From: Tragulus kanchil | Lineage: Eukaryota; Chordata; Mammalia; Artiodactyla; Tragulidae | Length of the DNA stretch: 64,000 nucleotides | Direction of reading: 5' to 3' | Assembly (NCBI GenBank): GCA_022376925.1 | Contig: JAIOJX010000032.1 | Span: 170,029,979 to 170,093,978, forward strand | Shown: piece by piece, positions 37,323 through 48,584 of the stretch | Numbering within the stretch: position 1 is the first letter of the stretch | Layout: every line of letters starts with the position of its first letter | Notes under the pieces: model-generated | What the model was told of the DNA's origin: nothing | The model's database searches: none | Seen by the model: the letters and a program-made list of their open reading frames with translations, nothing else | Made by a program: the position numbers and the translations under genes

Positions 37323-39494
37323 TTTAAAAGGAATTACATATTGTTAATTTAACTACACAATTAACTATGATGAATAATAAAATCAACTGTCAAAAGAGGG
37401 GGAAAAACATCAAATGTCAGCTTGGTAAAATGTCACCATTTTCTGTGAGGATGACCTTTCTATCTACAGTATAATAAACTATGTCAGAACAAGTGGTTAA
37501 AAAGGGAAAACAAAGCTATGTGTACACCCTACGAACAGTTTTGACTTAGAAAAAATTCATGGATTAAACCCAGTAGTTGTAGAGTGACACAGACAAAGCC
37601 TAAGTCAGTCAACGTGATTTTAAAACACTTTAAAATTCCAATGCAATATGAACTTGTTGAAGAGATTCTGGAACCATAAAGTCATACTTACAAATTACTA
37701 AGTTATATTCCAAGGCATAAAGCCCAGTCTTCTTTTTTTTCTCTCATTAAAGATGCATGAGCACCCAGATTAAGCAGGTAAACCAAAAATCCCTACATGC
37801 TCTTATTTATCAATAGAAAAAATAGCCAACAGTGGACCTCCCCACCCACGTTAGCAGAGTTCACAAAGCCCTTGGTTTAGCTCAGGTTCTGCCACTAACC
37901 AGTGATAAAACTGCCGGCACAGACCAACGTCTTAGAGCTTCATCTGTAAAAGCTGGGCAGTTGCCCCGGAGGACTTCTTAAGATTCCTGCCAGTCCTAAA
38001 ATTCTATGATTGTACCAAACTGAAAAACAGGCTAGGGAGGAGTAGGTAGCCAGTGTAGTGAAACTTCTGTTGTTCAAAATGGCAAATGTATTAACAATAA
38101 AACGGCTGCTTTGGAGACAGACGGTGCTTTGTTGAGCTGATTAAAACAAATGGCCCGAGCCAATGACCCACCACCGATCACTGTCATCATAATGCCGAGT
38201 AATGGCACTGAGCCCTAAGGAAGACAGTGCTGCCACGTCCACTGCGAAGCTCAGAGACATGCAACTTCTGAGGTCACACTGCCGACGAGGGGCACTGGCT
38301 GGACTGACTCCACGTCTGTCTTTTCTAGAGCCCATCTTCTTTCTGGATCGACACTTCTCCTATATAGAGTAATCTCTATGACCCTGTGACCTAAACCGGA
38401 AAAGGAAGCCATGCATACCATTGGACATGGAGGCTGGTTTAAAAGGAATTACATATTGTTAATTTAACTACACAATTAACTATGAAAAAAAAGAAAGAGA
38501 AAAACATCAAATGTCAGCTTGGTAAAATGTCACCATTTTCTGTGAGGATGACCTTTCTATCTACAGTATAATAAACTATGTCAGAACAAGTGGTTAAAAA
38601 GGGAAAACAAAGCTATGTGTACACCCTACGAACAGTTTTGACTTAGAAAAAATTCATGGATTAAACCCAGTAGTTGTAGAGTGACACAGACAAAGCCTAA
38701 GTCAGTCAACGTGATTTTAAAACACTTTAAAATTCCAATGCAATATGAACTTGTTGAAGAGATTCTGGAACCATAAAGTCATACTTACAAATTACTAAGT
38801 TATATTCCAAGGCATAAAGCCCAGTCTTCTTTTTTTTCTCTCATTAAAGATGCATGAGCACCCAGATTAAGCAGGTAAACCAAAAATCCCTACATGCTCT
38901 TATTTATCAATAGAAAAAATAGCCAACAGTGGACCTCCCCACCCACGTTAGCAGAGTTCACAAAGCCCTTGGTTTAGCTCAGGTTCTGCCACTAACCAGT
39001 GATAAAACTGCCGGCACAGACCAACGTCTTAGAGCTTCATCTGTAAAAGCTGGGCAGTTGCCCCGGAGGACTTCTTAAGATTCCTGCCAGTCCTAAAATT
39101 CTATGATTGTACCAAACTGAAAAACAGGCTAGGGAGGAGTAGGTAGCCAGTGTAGTGAAACTTCTGTTGTTCAAAATGGCAAATGTATTAACAATAAAAC
39201 GGCTGCTTTGGAGACAGACGGTGCTTTGTTGAGCTGATTAAAACAAATGGCCCGAGCCAATGACCCACCACCGATCACTGTCATCATAATGCCGAGTAAT
39301 GGCACTGAGCCCTAAGGAAGACAGTGCTGCCACGTCCACTGCGAAGCTCAGAGACATGCAACTTCTGAGGTCACACTGCCGACGAGGGGCACTGGCTGGA
39401 CTGACTCCACGTCTGTCTTTTCTAGAGCCCATCTTCTTTCTGGATCGACACTTCTCCTATATAGAGTAATCTCTATGACCCTGTGACCTAAACC
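37323..39494 (+). repeat. Tandem duplication 13 (about 1.11 kb unit)
   Basis: 37323-38397 is repeated at 38438-39494. Copy 2 has lost about 18 bases near its start. The 40-base filler 38398-38437 is a gapped version of the sequence after copy 2 (both hold 'aggaagccatg' and end 'gaggctgg'). Confidence 0.88.
37870..38010 (+). mobile_element. MIR SINE fragment
   Basis: 'aggttctgccactaaccagt', then 'tagagcttcatctgtaaaag', then 'cagtcctaaaattctatga' follow a MIR core and end. It is repeated at about 38985-39125 through duplication 13. Confidence 0.65.
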
Positions 39495-40494
39495 AGATGA
39501 AACAGGAAGCCATGACCAACTGACCATTCAGGAGAGGCTATGTGAGGCTGGGGCTCCAGGCTTGGCAACATGACCACAGTGAGGTTTTTCCAGCTTCCTT
39601 TTCCTCAAGGGTATAAGCCCCCATCAAGGACTCATTGGGAAAGTCAAAGGCAGCCAAGTAAGAGAAGAAAGCACCTATATACTGCAGCGGCTCCACCAAC
39701 AAAACGAGAATGAACTGGAAGAAGACTGGAAGCCTGAGAACATCATCTAGATGTATGTTCTAATGTTAACCTTCATCTCTTCCTAATACTCAGCTATGAA
39801 TATCCCAACTAAAATTCTCAAACCACACGTTTAAAATATCAATCACACAATTAATAATGAATTAGGGGTAGAAAAAGTGGTGCCGGGGGATGCCCGCTCT
39901 GCCCACAACATGTTTACAATCTTTTGTTTACTGGTTAACTCACCACAGTGAGGCTGTGATTCAGCTTTCTGTCTCCAGGCTTTACATCCTGGATCAAACG
40001 GCTAACAAAATAAAACTCTATCATCACAATAATTTTATCTATCCTGTAGAGTTCAACTGAATACTTCTCCAGTAACTGATAACTTCATTTACTCAGCTCG
40101 ATTCTCATTTGCTGAGAATCTGTTAGGCACTGTGCTACATACAGGCAGGGAACCCAAGCAAGAAAGCTTCTTCCATAAACGATGAAAAGCCAGGAGTAGT
40201 CTAAAACCTGCAAGCATAGCCCAACCACAACCTTAAAATAAGGATCTCTGTAAAAGATAATAGCTATACACATTCATTCACAATAATTTACACAACCTTA
40301 TAGGCAAATAGCTGCTAGTGCTTACTTAATCTTTAAGGAAACCTAACTGCATACACTGTGGCCAACCATCACTTCTGACTTTGGGAAATGATGGGTACCA
40401 GTGACATAACAATCTGAAAAACCCCACCCGGCACACAGCACATGCTTACTCCAAATAGGCTAATGCATGGATGCTGTGAAAATTCAAGTACTGG
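39495..40494. other. MARK3 intron, no recognised element
   Basis: About 1 kb of intron with no identified exon, SINE or LINE tail. Confidence 0.4.
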
Positions 40495-40885
40495 GATCAA
40501 CAAAACGTGCTATAAACAATGGAATATCACTCTACCTTAACAAGGAAAGAAATTCTGATATGCATTACCACATGGCTAGACCTTAAGAACATTATGCTGA
40601 GTGACACAGGAAGTCACCAAAGCACAAATACCCTACGGTTCCATTCACATGAATCCCTAGAGCACTCATATTCATACAGACAGAAAGCAGAATGGTGGCT
40701 GCCAGGGGCTGCGGGGAGGGAGAATGGGGAGCTACTGTTAATGGGGACAGAGTTTCATTTTGGGAAAATGGAAAAGTTCTGGAGATGGATGATAATACTG
40801 GTTAACAACGTGAATACACTTAATGCCACAGAAATGTGCACTTCAAATGGTTAGGACAGTACATTTTCTGTTATATCATAAAAAA
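40495..40885 (+). mobile_element. L1 3' UTR fragment
   Basis: 'tggaatatcactctacctta', 'aagaacattatgctgagtga', 'aatggtggctgccaggggct' and 'atgtgcacttcaaatggtta' are in the order of an older L1 3' end, followed by a short A-run. Confidence 0.8.
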
Positions 40886-41072
40886 AAAAGAATCCAAGCA
40901 TTTGTGTATAGCATCAATTAATAATGCTAATAATGAAATGCTTCATAGCAACCCACACAACTGCAGGAATCTGCCTTTCTGATTCTCATCCTAGCGTATT
41001 AGGATGCTGAAGGGTAAATGAAATGGTAACAATTACCTATGTGGGCAGTTTGGTTATGTATTCTTCTAAAAG

Positions 41073-41078
<6 letters not shown>

Positions 41079-41104
<26 letters not shown>
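41079..41104 (+). repeat. (GAAA)n microsatellite
   Basis: About six GAAA units lie 20 bases 3' (in gene sense) of the donor of the next MARK3 exon. Confidence 0.9.
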
Positions 41105-41123
41105 CGATTTATAAATTTCTTAC

Positions 41124-41189
41124 CTCCACTTGCATACTCCATGATTAGGTAGAGTGTTTTGTCAGTTTCAATGACTTCGAATAACTTCA
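41124..41189 (-). CDS. MARK3: MARK3 hinge exon (66 nt)
   Basis: The acceptor is 'tctctag' and the donor 'gtaag'. It reads [20 protein letters not shown], then GG with the last codon split. This is kinase strands 4-5, the gatekeeper Met and the hinge (MEYA). It joins the 49-nt exon through a split Val codon. Confidence 0.96.
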
Positions 41190-41565
41190 CTAGAGAAAGG
41201 GAAAAGATACAGGAGAAAAAGAAACAAACGTCTGTATACACATACTATGTTCACATAAAGTAACTGCAAAAAGTAACCTTTTCCTTGTTAATAGGTAGCC
41301 CTCTAAAAAATGCTTTCAGGAAACTTTGTATTACAACAACAGAAAATACTGTATACAAACATGGAATTTCATAAAAATAAACAATTTCTGGATTCTCAAA
41401 CACTGTAACTTCAGAATGCACTCAGCAGTCTAGTGAAGTGTGTCTGCTCTCATTTCATCCTCCTGGATTATGTCTGTATCTATCCTACTCTTCCAAGTTC
41501 AAATCCATTCACTTGTGGCTTTAAGGATACATATAATTCCACCTGAGATTTTGGGGCAGGGGGGG

Positions 41566-41812
41566 CACTTCTATTGGTCTTTCATTTATCTATTTTCATC
41601 CATATTTGTTCTCTGGCCTGTGTGGGCTTCCCATCGCAGTGGCCTCTGTCGCTGAAGAGCACAGGCTCTGGGTGCATGAGCTCTGGCTTGGTAGTTGGAC
41701 ACATCGGTCCAGCCACTCTGCGGCACGTGGGATCCTTCCGGGCCAGAGATCGAACAGGCGCCCCCTGCACTGCAAGGCGGTGTCCTTACCCACCGGACCA
41801 CCAGGGAAAGCC
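41566..41812 (-). mobile_element. SINE-a, minus strand (proximal copy)
   Basis: It is a full element on the minus strand. Target repeat 'cacctgagatttt' is at 41540 and 'cacttgagattttt' at 41815. Its head end is the left border of the 399-bp tandem duplication next to it. Confidence 0.85.
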
Positions 41813-41892
41813 CCCACTTGAGATTTTTGTTGCTTGAGAAACTTATCACAATTTTCAGAGAACAAGGTTCTTTTCTTTCTTTCTTTTTTTTA

Positions 41893-42210
41893 AGATTTAT
41901 TTATTTATTTTTTTTGGGGGGCTGGGGTCGGGTTGGGGAGGGAGGGGAGTGGGCGGGCCACTTCTATTGGTCTTTCATTTCTCCATTTTCATTCGTCTTT
42001 GTTCTTTGGCTCCTGTGGGCCTCCCATCGCGGTGGCCTCTGTCATTGCAGAGCACCAGCTCTGGGCGCATGCGCTCCAGAGCTCTGGCTTGGTAATTGGA
42101 CACATCAGTCCAGCCGCTCTGCGGCACGTGGGATCTTCCCAGGCCAGGGATTGAACTGGCGCCCCTTGCACTGCAAGGCGGTGTCCTTACCCACTGGACC
42201 ACCAGGGAAC
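41893..42210 (-). mobile_element. SINE-a, minus strand (unit 1)
   Basis: Full-length young SINE-a with a T-rich (tail) start and the head at 42190-42210. A long open frame across this and the next unit is antisense SINE sequence and does not encode a protein. Confidence 0.88.
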
Positions 42211-42291
42211 CCCCACTTGAGATTTTTGTTGCTTGAGAAACTTATCACAATTTTCAGAGAACAAGGTTCTTTTCTTTCTTTCTTTTTTTTA

Positions 42292-42609
42292 AGATTTATT
42301 TATTTATTTTTTTTGGGGGGCTGGGGTCGGGTTGGGGAGGGAGGGGAGTGGGCGGGCCACTTCTATTGGTCTTTCATTTCTCCATTTTCATTCGTCTTTG
42401 TTCTTTGGCTCCTGTGGGCCTCCCATCGCGGTGGCCTCTGTCATTGCAGAGCACCAGCTCTGGGCGCATGCGCTCCAGAGCTCTGGCTTGGTAATTGGAC
42501 ACATCAGTCCAGCCGCTCTGCGGCACGTGGGATCTTCCCAGGCCAGGGATTGAACTGGCGCCCCTTGCACTGCAAGGCGGTGTCCTTACCCACTGGACCA
42601 CCAGGGGAA
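42292..42609 (-). mobile_element. SINE-a, minus strand (unit 2)
   Basis: It is identical to unit 1 apart from the last bases of the head, where it reads 'ccaggggaagcccc'. Confidence 0.88.
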
Positions 42610-42630
42610 GCCCCTCTTTCTTTTTTTTTT

Positions 42631-42765
42631 AAGGATGTATGTTATTTTGTATTTTTGTTTGGCTAAGCCACGCAGCATGAGCAACCTCAGTTCCCTGACC
42701 TGGGATGGCACCTGCGCCCCTGCAGTGGAAGCATGGAGTCGTACCCACTGGACTGGCAGGAACTA
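42631..42765 (-). mobile_element. Short CHR-2-like SINE, minus strand
   Basis: 'ttttgtttggctaagccacg', 'cctcagttccctgacctggg' and 'acccactggactggcaggaa' are the reverse complement of a degraded CHR-2 element. Confidence 0.72.
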
Positions 42766-43176
42766 TTTTTTAAACTATGACTTAACGCACCAGTACTTTG
42801 CTAGGAACACAGCTAGAGCAAGAAGTTCACGCCTCTAAAACCCTTCAGTCTAACTGTGATTTCCGCTGCTCTACGTAAAATGGAAGTACAATTATGACAT
42901 TTTGATACATTAAAAATTAGATAATTATAATCTGATTACAGATATTTCTACTAAATTAAAGCTTTAAATGTGAATGCTTAATACATACTCTTTTAACCTA
43001 TCTTTAGCAATTTCAAAAAGTTAACAGAAATGACACACAGACACATATTCTAAAAGTGTACCTGGAACGGAAGAAGGGGAGAGAGCTCCTGTCACTTCTG
43101 GAATATATGCTTAGCTTTATGACATACTTTCAAGAATGCATTGAGACCCAAAAGTATTTAAGAAAGCAGAAAGTAC

Positions 43177-43225
43177 CTATATTTGGATGATTTAAAATCT
43201 TCATTATTCTCACTTCTCTGAAGAG
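43177..43225 (-). CDS. MARK3: MARK3 helix C exon (49 nt)
   Basis: The acceptor is 'gttttttag' and the donor 'gtactt'. It reads LFREVRIMKILNHPNI plus one base of the next Val codon. The Glu of REV is the helix C glutamate that pairs with the catalytic lysine. It is the most 5' MARK3 exon found. The 54-nt exon with VAIK and the glycine-loop exon are not seen between here and 64000. Confidence 0.95.
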
Positions 43226-44180
43226 CTAAAAAACAAACACACAACACAATCCCCCCAACACACAGGTTATTAAACATTATATTCCACAGCTGCAATATGT
43301 ATAAAATTTTTCTCTTAGATAACTGTTTAGTTTTGTTTTCTAATAAGAAATGCTTCAATTTTATCTTATGAAAAGCAGAGGTCCCAAAGGAGGATGCTAT
43401 TTTGCTACGGTGAATTATACTCCGAATTGCGTTTTGCTGTCTTGAACACAGAAATATGATTTAAGCAGGAACAATTTGTGATTCGACTTAGTCAGATTCA
43501 GTGTCTACCGAGGACTTCTAATCCTGCAAATCAAAACCTGTATCGTCCCAATGAACTGCATCATGAGTGCATCAGATTGACAATTTCAAGTAATTCTGTA
43601 AGGTTTTAAATAAAACCACAAGTTGCCTAGCTATCACAAAGAATAAGGCAGAATATTAAAACATTGTACATGGGAACATGCATTTCTATAAACAACAAAA
43701 CTGTAAAAGTTAAAGGTAAAATAAAAGTTAAAAAAAAACAAAACAAAAACATTGTACAAACATGCTGTCCATTCAGAGGCGCATCACAGCATTATGGCCC
43801 GGCCTAATATGACATCTCAGATAATAACAGAATTTTATAGGCCATCTTAGACAACCCTTCTGCAAACCAGTGGAAACCAGAATAAGAGAGGAAAAGATCT
43901 TCTAGGGTCCTCCTATCTTTTGATGGGAATGTGGCCAGAAGGAGTCTCCAAGCACTGGGATACCACAGCCTACAGGAGATGAGGCTGGAAAGCGGCTTGT
44001 GAGACAGGGAGCAGCTGCCTAGGGAAGAGCAGGCTGGGGCTCTCCCTGCTCTTGTCCTTGTCCACCAGGTCTCTAGCAGCTGACGGCTGAACGGCCTGGA
44101 GGCCCAGAATCTAACCTACAAACAGCTCAGAGCTTAAAAACAAAGACTCAAGGTGAAGAGCCTTCCCATCTACAGTTCTG
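43226..44180. other. MARK3 intron, no recognised element
   Basis: About 950 bases of intron. There is an A-rich (AAAAC-like) run near 43725-43750. No exon or mobile element was identified. Confidence 0.4.
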
Positions 44181-44575
44181 GGCTTCCCAGGTGAAGCAGA
44201 GGTTAAAAAAAAAAATCTGCTTGCCAAGTGGGTTGATCCCTGGGTGTGGAAGATCTCCTGGAGAAGGAAATGGCAACGCATTCCAGTATTCTTTTTTTTT
44301 TTTTTTAAACTTTTATTTATTTATTTTTGGCTGTGTCGGGTCTTTGTTGATGTGTGGGTTTAGCTGCTCTGTGGTATATGGGATCTTCCTGGTTCAGGGA
44401 TCGAACCTGTGTCTCCTGCACTGGCAGACGGGTTCTTATCCACTGAGCCACAAGGGAAGCCCCATTCCAGTATTCTTGCCTGGGAAATCCCATGGACAGA
44501 GGAGCCTGGCGGGCCGCAGCCCCTAGGGTTGCAGAGAGCTGGACACGACCGAAGTGACCACACCACCACCAGCAG
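44181..44575 (+). mobile_element. Bov-tA SINE split by a CHR SINE
   Basis: The head 'gggcttcccaggtgaagcag' to 'acgcattccagtattc' lies at 44181-44291. It resumes at 44464 with 'attccagtattcttgcctgg' and runs through 'catggacagaggagcctggc' to 'agctggacacgaccgaagtg'. It is a classic ruminant Bov-tA interrupted by a later insertion. Confidence 0.9.
44291..44462 (-). mobile_element. CHR-type SINE nested in Bov-tA, minus strand
   Basis: A T-run and 'tttatttatttttggctgtg' lead to a core with 'gggatcttcctggttcaggg' and the head 'ccacaagggaagcccc'. Target duplication 'attccagtattc' flanks it exactly, so it postdates the Bov-tA. Confidence 0.9.
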
Positions 44576-45077
44576 CAGCACAGGCTTGGGTTCTTTCTTC
44601 ACTTCACTCTGTTGAGCAGGCACAGGAATCTTGCTTTTGAATTCATTATAGCTTGACTTGTAGCTGTAATTTGAACCTCCCAGTTATTTCTACAATTGCC
44701 AATTTAGAAGAATGCCAGACTGGATACCACACTAACAGCTCAGGACATTGTGTTTAGCACGAAACTCTTAGGTTTCGTGGAGGAAACAGCAGCCTCTGCT
44801 TACCCTCCCAGCCGCAGCTCCAGCCACTCAGATTTCTCTCAGATATTAGAACAGTCTTTCCTTCCTTTTTTCTCCTTTTCATCCTTCAAATCTCAGGCAG
44901 ACTCTCTGAAAACCTTATTCAAGTAGGTCTCCTCTGCTTTACCTCACAGCACTTCTTTCAGAGTATGTCTCTCAGGTTGTGAGCATATGTCTCACTGATT
45001 GGCTCACTGTTGCTGCCTCATCTACAGGGAGCGTGTATGTCTCCCATCACTACTGGAACCTCGAAACCAAGCCTGGC
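44576..45077. other. MARK3 intron, no recognised element
   Basis: About 500 bases without an identified exon or mobile element. Confidence 0.4.
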
Positions 45078-45179
45078 ACACAATGGAAACTCACGTGTTT
45101 GATAAATCCCTGCAAGAAAGTACTGACTACCCACAGGTGTGGTTTGAGCCAGCCTGCTCAGCACTCAAAGGATCACATA

Positions 45180-45328
45180 CAGAGGCCGCCGCGATGGGAG
45201 GCCCACAGGAATCAAAGAACAAAGACGGATGAAAATAGATAAATGCAAGACCAATAGAAGCGGCCCGCCCGTCCCCCTCCCTCCCCACCCCACTCCCCAA
45301 AAAGATAAATAAATAAAATAAATGTCTA
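45180..45328 (+). mobile_element. 5'-truncated SINE-a
   Basis: It starts inside the body ('gaggccgccgcgatgggagg') and keeps the pyrimidine stretch and (AAAT)n-like tail. 'aaggatcacata' is found on both sides (45168 and 45329), so truncation happened at insertion. It recurs at about 46272-46420 through duplication 14. Confidence 0.85.
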
Positions 45329-45439
45329 AGGATCACATAGCTTCCAAATCCTGAGTAGCAGAGTGCCTATGACAGGGCTGTCATCTGCTGGCAAAGAGGC
45401 AAAATAAAAGTGACTGTTATTTTATCTCCCTATTAGCAG

Positions 45440-45835
45440 CACAGCACTAAAACATCAGAACCAAAGAGCAGAACCATGCAAGAAAAGATGAATAAATTTA
45501 GCTGTTTTAAAATTAAGAATTTCTGCTGTTCATCAAAAGATAAAATCCAGAGAATGAAAAGTCAAACAGAAGTTATCTGCCACATGCTAGTATTCAGAAT
45601 ATTTAATTTCTAAAATGACTAAGAAAAAAAGTCGAACAGAAACTGAATAGAAGACTTCAACAGGCAATTCACAGAAGGAACAAAAGCCAATAAAAATATG
45701 GAAGATGAAAAAAAAAGAAAGATGGAATACTCATCAGGAATCATGGATATATAAATGAAAACCACAACGACATAGCTTTATATTCACTAGACTGTCAAAA
45801 ACTGAAAAATCAGACAAAATCAAAACTTGATGAGG
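45440..45835 (+). mobile_element. Old L1 fragment
   Basis: 'aagaatttctgctgttcatc', 'gaagacttcaacaggcaatt' and 'tggaatactcatcaggaatc'-like steps fit a diverged L1/HAL1 ORF2 3' end. No frame survives. It is also seen at about 46532-46927. Confidence 0.6.
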
Positions 45836-45945
45836 ATGTGACATGACTTGAGCTGTTTCGTCTGTAAACCACAGATAAAAATAACGATGCCACAGGGCTG
45901 CTGTGAAAACAGGCAGTGAATGATGAAGACTGTGCCACAGTCATT

Positions 45946-46000
45946 AAGAATCTGACCTCAAAAACAAAAACAAAAACAAAAACAAGAATCTGACCTCTGG
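45946..46000 (+). repeat. A-rich insert between two target repeats
   Basis: 'aagaatctgacctc' at 45946-45959 and again at 45984-45997 encloses an (AAAAAC)n run of 24 bases. It looks like a retroinsertion of which only the tail was copied. The duplicate is at about 47038-47092. Confidence 0.6.
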
Positions 46001-46153
46001 GGCTTCCCTTGTGGCTCAGTGGATAAGAACCCGTCTGCCAATGCAGGAGACACAGGTTCGATCCCTGATCCCTGATCCGGGAAGATCCCACATACCACAG
46101 AGCAGCTAAACCCACACATCAACAAAGACCTAGCACGGCCAAAATAAATAAAG
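46001..46153 (+). mobile_element. CHR-2-like SINE
   Basis: The head is 'gggcttcccttgtggctcag', with B-box 'ggttcgatccctgatccc' and tail 'cacggccaaaataaataaa'. The target repeat 'aagaatctgacctctgg' is at 45984 and, after copy 2 of this element (about 47093-47246), at 47265. Confidence 0.88.
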
Positions 46154-47474
46154 TATTTTCCCAGTGGCTACACAATGGAAACTCACGTGTTTGATAAATC
46201 CCTGCAAGAAAGTACTGACTACCCACAGGTGTGGTTTGAGCCAGCCTGCTCAGCACTCAAAGGATCACATACAGAGGCCGCCGCGATGGGAGGCCCACAG
46301 GAATCAAAGAACAAAGACGGATGAAAATAGATAAATGCAAGACCAATAGAAGCGGCCCGCCCGTCCCCCTCCCTCCCCACCCCACTCCCCAAAAAGATAA
46401 ATAAATAAAATAAATGTCTAAGGATCACATAGCTTCCAAATCCTGAGTAGCAGAGTGCCTATGACAGGGCTGTCATCTGCTGGCAAAGAGGCAAAATAAA
46501 AGTGACTGTTATTTTATCTCCCTATTAGCAGCACAGCACTAAAACATCAGAACCAAAGAGCAGAACCATGCAAGAAAAGATGAATAAATTTAGCTGTTTT
46601 AAAATTAAGAATTTCTGCTGTTCATCAAAAGATAAAATCCAGAGAATGAAAAGTCAAACAGAAGTTATCTGCCACATGCTAGTATTCAGAATATTTAATT
46701 TCTAAAATGACTAAGAAAAAAAGTCGAACAGAAACTGAATAGAAGACTTCAACAGGCAATTCACAGAAGGAACAAAAGCCAATAAAAATATGGAAGATGA
46801 AAAAAAAAGAAAGATGGAATACTCATCAGGAATCATGGATATATAAATGAAAACCACAACGACATAGCTTTATATTCACTAGACTGTCAAAAACTGAAAA
46901 ATCAGACAAAATCAAAACTTGATGAGGATGTGACATGACTTGAGCTGTTTCGTCTGTAAACCACAGATAAAAATAACGATGCCACAGGGCTGCTGTGAAA
47001 ACAGGCAGTGAATGATGAAGACTGTGCCACAGTCATTAAGAATCTGACCTCAAAAACAAAAACAAAAACAAAAACAAGAATCTGACCTCTGGGGCTTCCC
47101 TTGTGGCTCAGTGGATAAGAACCCGTCTGCCAATGCAGGAGACACAGGTTCGATCCCTGATCCCTGATCCGGGAAGATCCCACATACCACAGAGCAGCTA
47201 AACCCACACATCAACAAAGACCTAGCACGGCCAAAAATAAATAAAGCTTTTTTTAAAAAATAAAAAGAATCTGACCTCTGGAGCACACGACCGGGCCCCA
47301 GCTGGGGACTCGCCTCCCACAGAGCGGCTGAATCAAGACGGCTGGGTCTCCGGGGCCGCTGCAACCCCGACAGGCGGAGGCCCCGGAATGGTGCCCGACC
47401 CACAGAGGGCCACGCAGGGCTGTGGTTCTGGCGGTCAGAGCCACGGTTCTTCCCCAGAGGTCTAGTTCTTGCCT

Positions 47475-47940
47475 GGTTTTCAATGTCATACAAATGAATC
47501 CTTGCTAAGTTCTAAGTCTAACCCATTTAACTCATTACTGACCAAGGGGTTTGTGCAGAAACTAATGCATTTGGCTGGCAATTTGTATTCTGGTTGGTCA
47601 AAATTAATTCTGCTATTTATACTTTGTGGGCTACTGGACTCAACAGTTACACCTGACACCCCTGAAAAGTCTTTCAATTTGTGTGCCATGTTTTCAGTTC
47701 CACTCTTCTTTAGAAGCAAAGGAGCATTTTCCAGCACCAGGAGTTTCAGAGTCACTTTCTGTATCAGAATCAAGCAGTAAAGTTTTCTGTCCTTTTGGTG
47801 GCCTGACATTCACACTGTCTGAGCCAGAACTACACTCTGAAGCACAGTCCTCTTCTGAGACGCTAGGATACAGGCCGCCCAGACAGTCACAGAAAGGAGC
47901 TACAGAAAATTCACCAGAAATTCCTTCACTCAAAACATCA
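47475..47940 (-). pseudogene. Decayed coding-like segment, unidentified
   Basis: The minus strand shows protein-like text in two frames. The 5' part reads CDVLSEGISGEFSVAPFCDC, then LGGLYPSVSEEDCASECSSG and an acidic LLLDSDTESDSETPGAGK. After an apparent frameshift near 47710 it continues SGTENMAHKLKDFSGVSGVT, then NFDQPEYKLPAKCISF, and stops near 47486. Ser/Glu-rich unstructured text of this kind is common in nuclear proteins. I cannot name the parent gene. It lies in a MARK3 intron on the same strand without clear splice sites. A decayed retrocopy is the best guess, but no poly-A tract marks its 3' end. Confidence 0.4.
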
Positions 47941-47944
47941 CAAT

Positions 47945-48110
47945 GGGGGCTTCCCTTGTGGCTCAGTGGATAAGAACCCGTCTGCCAGTGCAGGAGACAC
48001 AGGTTCAATCCCTGATCCGGGAGGATCCCACATACCACAGAGCAGCTAAACCCACACACCAACAAAGACCCAGCACGGCCAAAAATAAATAAATAAAAGT
48101 TTAAAAAAAA
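47945..48110 (+). mobile_element. CHR-2-like SINE with target duplication
   Basis: Head 'gggcttcccttgtggctcag', B-box variant 'ggttcaatccctgatccgg', tail 'cggccaaaaataaataaat' and a poly-A run. 'acatcacaatg' flanks it on both sides (47935 and 48119). It cuts into the 5' side of the coding-like segment above. Confidence 0.9.
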
Positions 48111-48584
48111 AAAAAAAAAACATCACAATGCACCATTTTTGAAAGTCTCACGTTTATAATATACACAAGGTTGGAACAGAAACCTAGCAGAGCAAACTGA
48201 ATGACAGTGACAATCCTAAGTTGTACAGTGACCCTCTGATCAGTTTTAAGCTCTAACAACTTCTGATGGTGATGCTAATTGTATCACTCTCTAAAAACGC
48301 ATTGATACATCTCCAGTCAATAACCTTCCCGTAACAAAAGACATATTAATACACTTCTAGTCAATTAAGTATTTCTTGGTTTTTCGGTGACTTTTGTAAA
48401 TAATTGTACCAATGAACCACTGGTACAATTAAAAATAAATTCTAATATTCTCAATTCAAATTCTATCCTAAACTTTCTGGCAAAGCAAAAATAAGTCTGG
48501 CAATAAATTAAAAATTTTCCTATAAAACATCAGCAACAATGAAGCTATATTTTCTTTTACTTCTATTACCACTTTTTTTTTTTT

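Larger units (their letters stand above)
41813..42610 (+). repeat. 399-bp tandem duplication with SINE borders
   Basis: 41813-42211 is repeated at 42212-42610. Each unit holds about 80 bases of flank and one full minus-strand SINE-a. Both borders fall at the head end of a SINE-a ('accaccaggg'), so unequal exchange between neighbouring SINEs explains it. It differs from the roughly 1.1 kb class in length and in having homology at the borders. Confidence 0.85.
45078..47246 (+). repeat. Tandem duplication 14 (1,092 bp unit)
   Basis: 45078-46153 is repeated at 46170-47246. The filler 46154-46169 resembles the bases before copy 1 (a 'cca.....ggc' pattern). Only copy 2 is followed by the right-hand target duplication of the CHR SINE it contains, as expected if copy 1 is a fragment that ended early. 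Confidence 0.88.

Noticed and set aside
41695..42666. Long open frame of about 320 codons
   Set aside because: It runs antisense through three SINE-a copies, two of them in the 399-bp tandem unit. The repeated protein text is SINE sequence, and no start context or protein family supports a gene.
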